Of a stretch of DNA of 12,810 bases, positions 1 through 6,632 are shown one piece after another. The position numbers and the translations under genes are program-made. Within the stretch, counting starts at the first letter, position 1; the number at the start of each line of letters is the position of its first letter. Origin of the DNA: Novosphingopyxis sp042090735 (GTDB taxonomy: Bacteria > Pseudomonadota > Alphaproteobacteria > Sphingomonadales > Sphingomonadaceae). The DNA is taken from positions 1 through 12,810 of the forward strand of contig JBELIU010000034.1 of NCBI GenBank assembly GCA_042090735.1, written 5' to 3'. Under the pieces are notes generated by a model. It was not told the origin of the DNA and did not search any database. It was given only the letters and a program-made list of their open reading frames with translations.

Positions 1-732
1 CTGCAGCGGCTGGAGGATCGTTATGTCGATCTGCTGGCCAAGGCAGTGATCGAGGCGGGTTTCCCGTGCATCATAGCCCACAGGCCGCGTGCCTGGATCG
101 ACCTCAACCGCTCGGAACGCGAAGTGGATGCGGCGATGATCGACGGGCTGGACGCTGCCGAGGTCGATCCGCCCAACGCCAAGGTGCGCGGCGGCTTGGG
201 CCTCGTGCCGCGATGGCTGGGCGGCGGAGGGGAGCTGTGGCGCATCCGACTCAAGCGTAGCGAACTCGATCAGCGCATCGCATCGGATCACCGGCCTTAT
301 CATCGCCGGATCGCCGATGTGCTGCATGTGATGCGCCGCCGGTTCGGCGATGCGATGCTGCTCGATCTCCACAGCATGCCGAGCCTGCGTTTTCCGGCAG
401 GAGCCGCGCCCAGCATCGTGGTGGGCGATCTGTTCGGTCGCAGCGCTTCCGGCCGCTTCGCCTCGCTTCTCGTCGATCAGGCGCGGCAGGCGGGCCTGGA
501 AGCGGCGCTAAACCACCCCTATGCGGGCGGCTATGTGCTGGGGCGGCATGGCAATCCGGCGGGACACATCCAGGCACTACAGCTGGAGATCGACCGGCGC
601 CTTTATCTCGATGCCGCCGCGCGCGAGCCGGTTCCCGAGGCTGTCGACAGGATGGCGCAATGGCTGCTGCGCGCAGTCGTGAATCTGGAGCAGGAACTGA
701 CGGGCCAAGCCTGGCTCAGCGCGGCCGAATAA
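1..732 (+). CDS. N-formylglutamate amidohydrolase family protein, 5'-truncated
   Basis: The frame is open from the first base to the TAA at 730-732, giving 243 visible residues, so the true start lies outside the window. The family (FGase, PF05013) hydrolyses N-formyl-L-glutamate or related N-acyl amino acids, for example in the last step of one histidine-degradation route. Visible family features are an internal DLHSMP metal-site-like motif (codons starting near 361), a following GDLFGR segment, the NHPYAGGYVLGRHG stretch (about 511-552) and LQLEIDRRLYLD near the C terminus. Family members are usually about 260-300 residues, so a few tens of N-terminal residues are missing. It converges on the minus-strand unit that ends at 748-769. 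No hut genes are in view, so a specific role in histidine use cannot be claimed and no symbol is given. Confidence 0.88.
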   Translation: MQRLEDRYVDLLAKAVIEAGFPCIIAHRPRAWIDLNRSEREVDAAMIDGLDAAEVDPPNAKVRGGLGLVPRWLGGGGELWRIRLKRSELDQRIASDHRPYHRRIADVLHVMRRRFGDAMLLDLHSMPSLRFPAGAAPSIVVGDLFGRSASGRFASLLVDQARQAGLEAALNHPYAGGYVLGRHGNPAGHIQALQLEIDRRLYLDAAAREPVPEAVDRMAQWLLRAVVNLEQELTGQAWLSAAE

Positions 733-744
733 GCCTTGAAAGAA

Positions 745-860
745 AAAGACCACCCCTTTCGGGGTGGCCAAGGCTCAGGGAGATGACGCCCGAAGGGCGC
801 CCGACGGACAAGAGGGGGAATGTCCGTCCAAACCTAAATGGCGTTTGCGCCTTTTGGTTT
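745..860 (-). ncRNA. candidate small RNA with C-rich loop and intrinsic terminator
   Basis: No credible protein is encoded in 733-915. Read on the minus strand, this stretch folds as a series of hairpins. First, AAACC/GGTTT flanks an inner GGCG-CAAA-CGCC hairpin (about 829-860). Second, a perfect 8-bp stem (803-810 with 821-828) holds the exposed loop UUCCCCCUCU. Third, a 6-bp stem has a UUC loop (786-800). Last comes a 7-bp GC stem with a GAAA loop followed by a U tract, an intrinsic terminator (748-767). Tandem hairpins with a pyrimidine-rich anti-Shine-Dalgarno-like loop are known in alphaproteobacterial sRNAs (CcsR of Rhodobacter, alpha-r14 of Sinorhizobium). The 5' end is not defined. 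It could start from weak promoter-like sequence near 865-890 or be processed from the cytochrome b561 3' UTR. Confidence 0.45.
748..769 (-). terminator. Rho-independent terminator (minus strand)
   Basis: CCACCCC (750-756) and GGGGTGG (761-767) form a perfect 7-bp stem around a 4-nt loop. The plus strand has an A-rich tract just before it (741-749), which becomes a U tract after the stem in minus-strand transcripts. There is no T run on the plus-strand side, so it should act only on leftward transcription, ending the candidate small RNA and any read-through from the cytochrome b561 unit. Confidence 0.8.
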
Positions 861-889
861 CAATATTTGCGTAAGATAAAATGCAAATT

Positions 890-909
890 CCGTGCCGGAA
901 AAGGCACGG
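890..909 (-). terminator. hairpin just after cytochrome b561 stop, possible weak terminator
   Basis: CCGTGCC (890-896) pairs with GGCACGG (903-909) around a 6-nt loop, 6 nt past the cytochrome b561 stop codon at 916. On the minus strand the stem is followed by the interrupted T-rich stretch AATTTGCATTTTAT, weaker than a classic U tract. It may terminate partially, or stabilise the 3' end of the mRNA and separate it from the small RNA. Confidence 0.5.
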
Positions 910-915
910 TCTGGC

Positions 916-1470
916 TCAGCTCGGCCACATCCTGTGAAAATACGGCATTTTGTCGATGAACTGATGCTTCAATACACCAAGCACATGCAGCGCAATCAGG
1001 TAAATGAAGGCGCCGCCCAGATTCTTGTGCACGCCTTCAAGCAGCTCGTGGCCCTGCTCGTCCGCCGAAATCGGCAGGGCCGGGACCGTGAACAGGCCGA
1101 AGAAGTCGATGCCCTTGGCCCCCGAATGCGAGGAAACGAGCAACCAGCCGGCGAGCGGCGCCGCGATGATCAGCAAATAGAAGAGAACGTGGACGATCTT
1201 GGAGAGCATCCGCTCCCACCCGGCCATTTCCTTGGGCAAGGGCGGGCGCGGATGCGTGATGCGCCAGAGCACGAGCAGAATGCTGAAAAACAGGACTGCG
1301 ATGCCTATGGACGTGTGAGGGCCCATCAGCGCACCGCGTTCGGCCCCGCTCAGGCCCTCCGCCACTTTCGCCAAGACCAGGTTGGCGATGATCAGGACGG
1401 CAATCAGCCAATGCAGGATGATCGCTACCGTGGTGTAACGGGGAAGGCCGTCGCGGGTAGTCGTAGCCAT
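916..1470 (-). CDS. cytochrome b561 (CybB-type), inner-membrane diheme protein
   Basis: The 184-residue protein has four hydrophobic segments (about 12-34, 52-70, 90-112 and 149-168), the normal size and topology of bacterial cytochrome b561 (PF01292). His20, His52, His148 and His162 fall where the four heme ligands of E. coli CybB lie; the last pair is 14 residues apart as in CybB. Family members move electrons between quinol and other carriers in the inner membrane, and some act as superoxide:quinone oxidoreductases. The ATG lies 5 nt past the stop of the SapC-family gene, and its likely ribosome site is an AGGT inside the end of that gene, so the two are probably translationally coupled. 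A hairpin follows the stop. The exact electron donor cannot be read from the sequence. Confidence 0.9.
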   Translation of the reverse strand: MATTTRDGLPRYTTVAIILHWLIAVLIIANLVLAKVAEGLSGAERGALMGPHTSIGIAVLFFSILLVLWRITHPRPPLPKEMAGWERMLSKIVHVLFYLLIIAAPLAGWLLVSSHSGAKGIDFFGLFTVPALPISADEQGHELLEGVHKNLGGAFIYLIALHVLGVLKHQFIDKMPYFHRMWPS

Positions 1471-1475
1471 AGGAG

Positions 1476-2255
1476 TCAGACCTGAGGAGCTTCGGTCACC
1501 TGCGGCATCTTGCCGAGCTGGACCTGACGGGAGAACAGCTCGCGCATCAGCTGCAGAGAGAAGAGGTGAGCGTGGATCAGCGGCAGCATGCCGTTCTGAT
1601 TCATCTTGCGAAGCTCGTCGCCGCGCAGATCTTTCAGCTTCTGTTCGTCGATCATGCCGAAGCCCCGATAGATGAAGGGCTGCTCCACACCGTTCTGCTG
1701 AATCGAAACCTCACCATCCATGATGAGGCCGCTCTTCTTGAGGTCTTCCATGAACGCTTGGGTGCGCGCGCCGGACTGCTCGAAATCCTCGCAGAACTTC
1801 AGGATATTCTTGGTCGCTTCGCTGGGCTGGCCGTCTTCGAACAGCTTCTCGCCTTCGTCGAACGGGCCGATCGCGCCGGCTTCTGGATCGAAGCAGAGCG
1901 ACAGTTCGTCGCTGTCCTGCTGCAGACGCGCCAGGAGGAAGGGATAGCGGCGGATATAGGCCGGCAGATAAACCGGCTGATCGAGCTTTCCTTCATCGTT
2001 GATGAAGGTGTTCACGCCCTCGTTCATCCCCATCAGAGCCAGCGGCACCGGCTGGTCGCCGGAGGAGAAAATGATTGGATAGCTGCGCGAGCAGGGCACG
2101 AATTCGTCGACCGTGATGGGAATTGCGTGCTGGTTCGACAGGAACTTGGCATCGTCCAAGCCGCGGGTGCGCCAGTCGCCATGCTGCTCGCTGTTGAGCG
2201 GCACAAGATCCTTGTAGAACATCGGAAGGTTATTGGGGGTCGGCGCACTCGCCAT
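1476..2255 (-). CDS. SapC family protein
   Basis: The 259-residue protein matches the SapC family (PF07277), named for a protein linked to S-layer export in Campylobacter. Recognisable features are an N-terminal FYKDLVPLNSEQHGDWR segment, the central VYLPAYIRRYPF motif and the closing HAHLFSLQLMREL region. It has no signal peptide or membrane segment, so it should be cytoplasmic. The molecular function of the family is not settled, and in sphingomonads it occurs without a clear S-layer system. I chose the ATG at 2255, which has GGAG 8 nt upstream; a GTG directly before it (2258) would add one residue. It is the first gene of a two-gene unit with cytochrome b561 and is divergent from the small secreted protein at 2467. 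Confidence 0.85.
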   Translation of the reverse strand: MASAPTPNNLPMFYKDLVPLNSEQHGDWRTRGLDDAKFLSNQHAIPITVDEFVPCSRSYPIIFSSGDQPVPLALMGMNEGVNTFINDEGKLDQPVYLPAYIRRYPFLLARLQQDSDELSLCFDPEAGAIGPFDEGEKLFEDGQPSEATKNILKFCEDFEQSGARTQAFMEDLKKSGLIMDGEVSIQQNGVEQPFIYRGFGMIDEQKLKDLRGDELRKMNQNGMLPLIHAHLFSLQLMRELFSRQVQLGKMPQVTEAPQV

Positions 2256-2378
2256 CACATCTGCTCCATTAAACTTGGCGGGCCGGGTACGGCCTCGAAT
2301 ATTGCTGGCAAGGCCTTAGGTTGCGGCGTGAAGCCGCGCAAGAGCAAGCGCAGGGATGCGACAGTGGATATAGCGGGG

Positions 2379-2407
2379 TTGACGCGCCAGTTCAGTCCAC
2401 GTTCAAT
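2379..2407 (+). promoter_or_regulatory. putative sigma70-type promoter for the gene at 2467
   Basis: TTGACG (2379-2384) is separated by exactly 17 nt from TTCAAT (2402-2407). The -35 is close to consensus and the -10 is moderate. It lies about 60 nt upstream of the GTG start. The rest of the 2256-2466 divergent gap shows only a 5-bp GCGGC/GCCGC inverted repeat (2323-2337) on the SapC side, with no clear SapC promoter. Confidence 0.35.
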
Positions 2408-2466
2408 GGCACGGCATATAGCAACGGCAGCACCGCCAATCGTTTCGAATTGCTTGGGGAATATGC

Positions 2467-2982
2467 GTGATCTGGCAATGGCTCGCCATTCTGACTGCCA
2501 GTGTGGCCGCCGGCGGAGACATGATTCCCGCCGATTCCGTGGCTACTCCGATGGTCGACACTCAGTCCCCGGAAGCGGAACCGGTGTTTCAGGTGCGCAT
2601 CGAACAAAGGATCATCATCCGGGTGCCGCGGCGTTCGTCCGATCGGGTTCAGCTTTCGGCAACCGGGCCGGCGCGTGCCTCCGCCTCCGCACCGACGCCG
2701 CGGTTGGTCGAGAAAAAGATGAAGCAATGCGTCGCGTCCGACCAGATTGTCGGCATGTCCCCCTCGCGTAGCCGCGCGCTCGATTTTATCACGCGAGACC
2801 GCCAGCGTATCCGCGCCTATCTGGACGGCGGCTGCCTCGCGATGGATTTTCACGCCGGCCTCTACATGGAACGCAGCAAGGATGGGAAGCTGTGTGCGGA
2901 GCGCGATGTGCTGATGGCCCGTTCCGGCATGCGGTGTCAGATCGATCGCCTGCGCCGCGTGGTCGCCGAGAAGGAAAAGTAG
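2467..2982 (+). CDS. hypothetical exported protein with four cysteines
   Basis: I do not recognise a named family. The 171-residue product starts with a short hydrophobic segment (about residues 3-16, ending in a small-residue stretch) that looks like a signal peptide without the usual basic N-terminal residue. Next come a strand-like VRIEQRIIIRV stretch (43-53) and a Pro/Ala/Ser-rich linker (about 68-80). The basic C-terminal half carries four Cys (88, 123, 143, 157), which could form two disulfides in the periplasm. The GTG start has GGGGA 6 nt upstream. An alternative ATG at 2463 is out of frame. Similar short proteins seem to occur in other sphingomonads from memory, which I could not verify. 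It sits alone between a divergent SapC unit and the helicase, 176 nt before the latter. Confidence 0.65.
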   Translation: MIWQWLAILTASVAAGGDMIPADSVATPMVDTQSPEAEPVFQVRIEQRIIIRVPRRSSDRVQLSATGPARASASAPTPRLVEKKMKQCVASDQIVGMSPSRSRALDFITRDRQRIRAYLDGGCLAMDFHAGLYMERSKDGKLCAERDVLMARSGMRCQIDRLRRVVAEKEK

Positions 2983-3158
2983 AAAATCGGCTCGGGCGGG
3001 GTGCGCGGGGCCCGGCCCCACTCGGTCGGATCGCTTGACTAAGTCGTGGCATTACAGCATTGGCAGCTTGTTTCGCGCGGGCCAGTCCTCGTGCCGATGC
3101 ATGCGCATGTGCAAGACCGGACGGCAATTACTTCTCCCGGCAAATATCAGGAACATGG

Positions 3159-4535
3159 ATGACTTTCGCCGATCTCGGGCTTTCCGATGAACTTTTAAAA
3201 GCGGTCGATGAAGCCGGCTATACCGAGCCGACTCCGATCCAGGCGAGCGCCATTCCTTCGGTGCTGATGATGCGCGATCTGATCGGCGTGGCGCAGACCG
3301 GAACGGGCAAAACCGCCAGCTTCGTGCTGCCGATGATCGACATTCTTGCCCACGGCCGCAGCCGCGCACGGATGCCGCGCTCTTTGATCCTGGAGCCGAC
3401 CCGGGAACTTGCTGCGCAGGTCGCCGAAAATTTCGAGAAATACGGGAAAAACCACAAGCTCAACATGGCGCTGCTGATTGGCGGCGTTTCGATGGGCGAT
3501 CAGATCAAGGCGCTAGAAAAAGGCGTAGACGTCCTGATTGCCACGCCCGGACGCCTGATGGACCTGTTCGATCGCGGCAACATCCTCCTCAACGGGTGCG
3601 AATTGCTGGTCATCGACGAGGCGGACCGCATGCTGGATATGGGGTTCATTCCCGATATCGAGAGCATCTGTTCGAAGTTGCCCGCCACGCGGCAGACGCT
3701 GCTGTTCTCCGCAACAATGCCCGGGCCGATCAAGAAGCTGGCCGACAAGTTCCTGTCCAACCCGAAGCATATCGAAGTTGCACGCCCCGCGACGGCGGCG
3801 AAGAATATCGAGCAGCGTCTGGTGAAGCTCAGCGCGCGCTCCAAAAAGGCGAAGCTGCGCGAGCTGCTGGAAACGGAAAATGTGCAGAACGGGATCGTCT
3901 TCTGCAACCGCAAGACAACGGTGCGCGATCTCAACAAGGAACTGAAGCGTCGCGGGTTTTCCAGCGGTGAAATCCATGGCGACATGGATCAGCCCGCGCG
4001 CATCGCGGAACTGAACCTCTTCAAATCGGGCGAGGTCAATATCCTGGTGGCCTCCGATGTCGCCGCGCGCGGCATCGATGTGAAGGGCGTCAGCCACGTC
4101 TTCAACTATGACTGCCCCTGGCATCCGGACGATTATGTCCACCGTATTGGTCGGACGGGCCGGGCGGGAGCCACCGGCATCGCCTATACCTTCGTCACGC
4201 CGGAGGACGAAGAAGCGCTCGAGAATATCGAGAAGCTGATCGGCACGAAGATTCAACGTCAGGACGACGTTGCGGAAGCGGGCGTTCCGGCGGAAAAATC
4301 TGCTGAGCCTGAAGAGAAAACGGCATCGGATCAGCGCGATGAAAAGCCTGCACGTTCCAGCAGGTCACGCCGTAAAGGCGGCCAGCCGAAGGATGTGTCG
4401 AAGGCTTCCGAAGAGCAGGCTGCACCGCGCCGCAAGGCGTCCGAAGAAAAGCCGGTTGCGGTGCGCGAAAAGCAGGTCCATGGCGACGGCGATTGGAACG
4501 GGCCGGTCCCGGACTTCCTCAGCGTCGGCATCTAG
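3159..4535 (+). CDS. DEAD-box ATP-dependent RNA helicase, RhlE-like
   Basis: The product is 458 residues from the ATG at 3159, which has AGGA 6 nt upstream; an upstream in-frame TTG at 3060 would add 33 residues that resemble no helicase. All core motifs are present: Q motif (GYTEPTPIQ, 20-28), I AQTGTGKT (45-52), Ia PTRELAAQ (80-87), TPGR (129-132), II DEAD (153-156), III SAT (184-186), V region ASDVAARGID (298-307) and VI HRIGRTGR (328-335). After residue about 375 comes a charged low-complexity tail, acidic then Arg/Lys/Ser-rich, ending in the motif DWNGPVPDFL. Such tails contact RNA in RhlE-type helicases, which act in ribosome assembly, RNA decay and cold adaptation. The 176-nt leader contains TTGACT (3035-3040) without a convincing -10. 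Confidence 0.93.
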   Translation: MTFADLGLSDELLKAVDEAGYTEPTPIQASAIPSVLMMRDLIGVAQTGTGKTASFVLPMIDILAHGRSRARMPRSLILEPTRELAAQVAENFEKYGKNHKLNMALLIGGVSMGDQIKALEKGVDVLIATPGRLMDLFDRGNILLNGCELLVIDEADRMLDMGFIPDIESICSKLPATRQTLLFSATMPGPIKKLADKFLSNPKHIEVARPATAAKNIEQRLVKLSARSKKAKLRELLETENVQNGIVFCNRKTTVRDLNKELKRRGFSSGEIHGDMDQPARIAELNLFKSGEVNILVASDVAARGIDVKGVSHVFNYDCPWHPDDYVHRIGRTGRAGATGIAYTFVTPEDEEALENIEKLIGTKIQRQDDVAEAGVPAEKSAEPEEKTASDQRDEKPARSSRSRRKGGQPKDVSKASEEQAAPRRKASEEKPVAVREKQVHGDGDWNGPVPDFLSVGI

Positions 4536-4570
4536 CAAGCGGCATCCGCCAGCTCAATCTGAAGCAGGGT

Positions 4571-4599
4571 AAAAAAAAGGGCGCCGCAGCGCCCTTTTT
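4571..4599. terminator. bidirectional Rho-independent terminator
   Basis: GGGCGC (4579-4584) and GCGCCC (4589-4594) form a stem with a CGCA loop. Eight A precede it and five T follow it, so the stem extends into A-T pairs and each strand sees a U tract. It lies between the convergent helicase (stop 4535) and the small membrane protein (stop 4618) and should end both. Confidence 0.92.
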
Positions 4600-4617
4600 C
4601 GTAACTGGTACAAGCAA

Positions 4618-4866
4618 TCAGGGGCTAACCGGCTCGTCGTCATTATCGTCGGCGACAACGATGATAGCGCCGATAATCGCTGCAACGACGACGATACCGA
4701 TCAGAAGATTGCTGCCAGCAAGTTCGCTGTCCTGCTCGACAGAGGCGCCAAGGCGCTCAGCGCCGGCGACCGAAAAAGCGCTTGCGGACTGGGTTGCCTG
4801 CGCCATGGCCGGAGCGGCCGTCAGCGAAAGCATGGCAGCGGCTGCTGCGATCGTTCCGAGCTTCAT
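4618..4866 (-). CDS. small exported single-span membrane protein, unknown function
   Basis: This 82-residue product has a clear signal peptide (Lys2, Ala/Leu-rich core, likely cut after AMA at 20-22), a short polar stretch, one very hydrophobic helix (about 54-72, rich in Ile/Val/Ala) and a short acidic tail with DDNDDE. After cleavage the mature protein would be only about 60 residues, anchored by its C-terminal helix. The ATG at 4866 is preceded by GAGGGAGA at good spacing; a longer in-frame start at 4881 would put five residues before the signal peptide and is unlikely. Proteins of this layout are frequent in sphingomonads but I know no function. It has its own promoter (4906-4934) and shares the bidirectional terminator, so it is probably monocistronic and well expressed. 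Confidence 0.8.
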   Translation of the reverse strand: MKLGTIAAAAAMLSLTAAPAMAQATQSASAFSVAGAERLGASVEQDSELAGSNLLIGIVVVAAIIGAIIVVADDNDDEPVSP

Positions 4867-4885
4867 AATAATCTCCCTCACTTTT

Positions 4886-4899
4886 GATTTTCAAAAATC
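4886..4899. repeat. perfect palindrome at the predicted transcription start
   Basis: GATTTT (4886-4891) and AAAATC (4894-4899) are perfect inverted repeats around a 2-nt centre. The repeat begins about where the 4906-4934 promoter would start transcription and lies before the ribosome site. It could be an operator or simply an AT-rich initially transcribed region. Confidence 0.4.
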
Positions 4900-4905
4900 G
4901 TTCGC

Positions 4906-4934
4906 TTTATACAATGAGCGCTCCATCAAGGCAA
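4906..4934 (-). promoter_or_regulatory. sigma70-type promoter of the small membrane protein
   Basis: On the minus strand TTGCCT (4934-4929) is followed after exactly 17 nt by TATAAA (4911-4906), preceded by TG (TGTATAAA). Spacing is ideal and both boxes are close to consensus. The start of transcription would be near 4899, leaving a leader of roughly 33 nt before the ATG at 4866. The promoter occupies the 101-nt gap after the amidohydrolase stop. Confidence 0.65.
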
Positions 4935-4967
4935 CGTTTGCAGTGCAGCATTTTTTGCCAAGGCACC

Positions 4968-6632
4968 TCATTGCTTGTCGGCCTGATAGACCGGACGGCC
5001 ATTAACCCAAGTCTCCAGCAGCTTGGTCGCACGGATGTCAGACGGTGCAGCGAGCATGATATCGCGGTCGACCAGGATAAAATCGGCGCGATGACCCGGG
5101 GCAAGACTTCCCAGGCTCTTCTCGGCAAACTCTGCGAAAGCGGCTGAGGTCGTGTAAGCGGCCAACGCCTGAATGCGGCTTACAGCATCCTGGGGCCTCC
5201 AACCGCCGAAAGGCTGGCCATCCGGTCCGGTGCGGGAAATCGCCGCTGCGAACCCGGCAAACGGGTCGGGCGCCTCTACCGGGAAGTCCGAGCCGAAGGC
5301 AAGCTTGCCGCCGTCATTCAAGATCGTACGCCAGGCATAAGCGCCTTCCAGCCGGTCCGGGCCCAATCTTGCTTCGGCCATCTGGCGGTCGCTGGTCTGA
5401 TGAGTCGGCTGCATAGAAGAGATGATGCCGTGGCGGCCCAGCCGCGGCAGATCGACCGGATCGACGATCTGCACATGCTCGATCCGCCAGCGGCGATCTC
5501 CGTCGTAGGTTTCCGTCAGTTCCTCAATTGCGCCCAGCACTTCTGCATTGGCCGCATCGCCAATGGCGTGGACTGCGGTTTGGAAGCCGTCCATCGACGC
5601 GCGGCTCATGAAATTGCGCAGTTCCGCGCTGCCCAGCATGGGCAGGCCGGTCTGGCCCGGCACATCGGCATAAGGCTGCTTCAGCCACGCCCCGCGACTG
5701 CCAAGCGCTCCGTCGAGATAGAGTTTTACCCCGACAAGCTTCAGCTTGTCATCATAAAGCCACGGTGTCGGACGTGGCCCGGCGATGGCAACCATCTGGT
5801 CGATCCCGGCGGCATAGGCCGCGATATGGATGTTCAGCCAGCCTGCATCGCCGGCGCGCCTGTAAGTCTGCCAATCCTCGATCGTGGTGCCCATGTCGGC
5901 AGTGCCGGTGACGCCGTGGGACAGGAGCAGCTCCTGCGCCTTGGAGAGTGCGAGATCTCGCTCGGCAGGGCGTGGAATGGGCACGAACTTCTGGATGAGA
6001 CCGCCGGCCTTGTCGACGAAGACGCCGCTCGGTTTGCCGCCCGCCATTTCGATCCGGCCACCGCTGGGCGCGTCGGTCTTCGCGGTGATTCCTGCGGCTT
6101 CAATCGCTGCGCTATTGGCCCAGCCGGCATGTCCGTCGACCCGCGATAGCCAGACGGGCCGGTCGGATACCACGACATCGAGATCGGCCGCAGTGGGAAA
6201 GCGGCCGAGGCCCCATTTTTCCTGGTTCCAGCCCGTTCCGATGATCCAGCGGCGCTCCGGATATTCGCGCGCATAAGCAGCAATTGCCGCCTGCGCCTCG
6301 GCCAGCGAATTGGTTTGCGACAGGTCCAGCGTCAGCTGCTTGAACCCCAGCTCCATGATGTGGCCGTGCGCATCGATGAAACCTGGCATGAGAGTGCGGC
6401 CTTCGCCGTCCTTGCGCCAGTCCAGTTCGCGTGGCCGCTTGTCCTTGCGATCGAGCAGCCTGGAGACCTTGCCATCGCGGTCGATCAGGATCCCGGTGAA
6501 ACGAACGAGCTGGCCATCGTCATCCAGCGTGAAGCCGTTGACGTTGTCATACAGCCCGTCGGCCATCGCCGGCGCTGTGAGAAGTGACGATGCGAGCAGC
6601 AACGCGCCCGCAAAACGGCCCAGGAATTTCAA
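4968..6632 (-). CDS. exported YtcJ-like metal-dependent amidohydrolase
   Basis: The 554-residue protein belongs to the Amidohydro_3 (YtcJ/NfdA-like) branch of the amidohydrolase superfamily, which hydrolyses C-N bonds such as N-substituted formamides; the substrate here is unknown. The metal-site pattern is complete: PGFIDAHGH (83-91, His89 and His91), the probable carboxylated Lys303 in KLYLDGALGSRGA, His355 in AVHAIGD, His386 in RIEHVQ and Asp449 in FGSDFP. A typical signal peptide (about 1-24, AMA before Asp25) predicts periplasmic location, unlike YtcJ itself. The start is TTG at 6632, overlapping the stop of the upstream dehydrogenase in the four bases TTGA, with GGAG 7 nt upstream. This overlap predicts translational coupling. 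The downstream gap holds the promoter of the next gene. Confidence 0.9.
   Translation of the reverse strand: MKFLGRFAGALLLASSLLTAPAMADGLYDNVNGFTLDDDGQLVRFTGILIDRDGKVSRLLDRKDKRPRELDWRKDGEGRTLMPGFIDAHGHIMELGFKQLTLDLSQTNSLAEAQAAIAAYAREYPERRWIIGTGWNQEKWGLGRFPTAADLDVVVSDRPVWLSRVDGHAGWANSAAIEAAGITAKTDAPSGGRIEMAGGKPSGVFVDKAGGLIQKFVPIPRPAERDLALSKAQELLLSHGVTGTADMGTTIEDWQTYRRAGDAGWLNIHIAAYAAGIDQMVAIAGPRPTPWLYDDKLKLVGVKLYLDGALGSRGAWLKQPYADVPGQTGLPMLGSAELRNFMSRASMDGFQTAVHAIGDAANAEVLGAIEELTETYDGDRRWRIEHVQIVDPVDLPRLGRHGIISSMQPTHQTSDRQMAEARLGPDRLEGAYAWRTILNDGGKLAFGSDFPVEAPDPFAGFAAAISRTGPDGQPFGGWRPQDAVSRIQALAAYTTSAAFAEFAEKSLGSLAPGHRADFILVDRDIMLAAPSDIRATKLLETWVNGRPVYQADKQ

Noticed and set aside
821..838. Tiny ORF after AGAGGGGGAATG on the plus strand
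   Set aside because: The purine-rich run looks like a ribosome site, but the frame stops after five codons; the run is better explained as the loop of the minus-strand hairpin.
892..1485. 197-codon plus-strand open frame
   Set aside because: Antisense to cytochrome b561, whose heme ligands and helices are clear on the other strand.
1566..2771. 401-codon plus-strand open frame
   Set aside because: It is antisense to the SapC-family gene and then runs out of frame over the secreted protein; no recognisable motif.
3007..3019. GGGGC-CCG-GCCCC hairpin after the secreted protein gene
   Set aside because: Short, GC-only and with no T run; it may form but I would not call it a terminator.
3035..3063. 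TTGACT-N17-CATTGG as helicase promoter
   Set aside because: The -35 is good but the -10 is poor, so it is mentioned in the helicase entry and not listed as a site.
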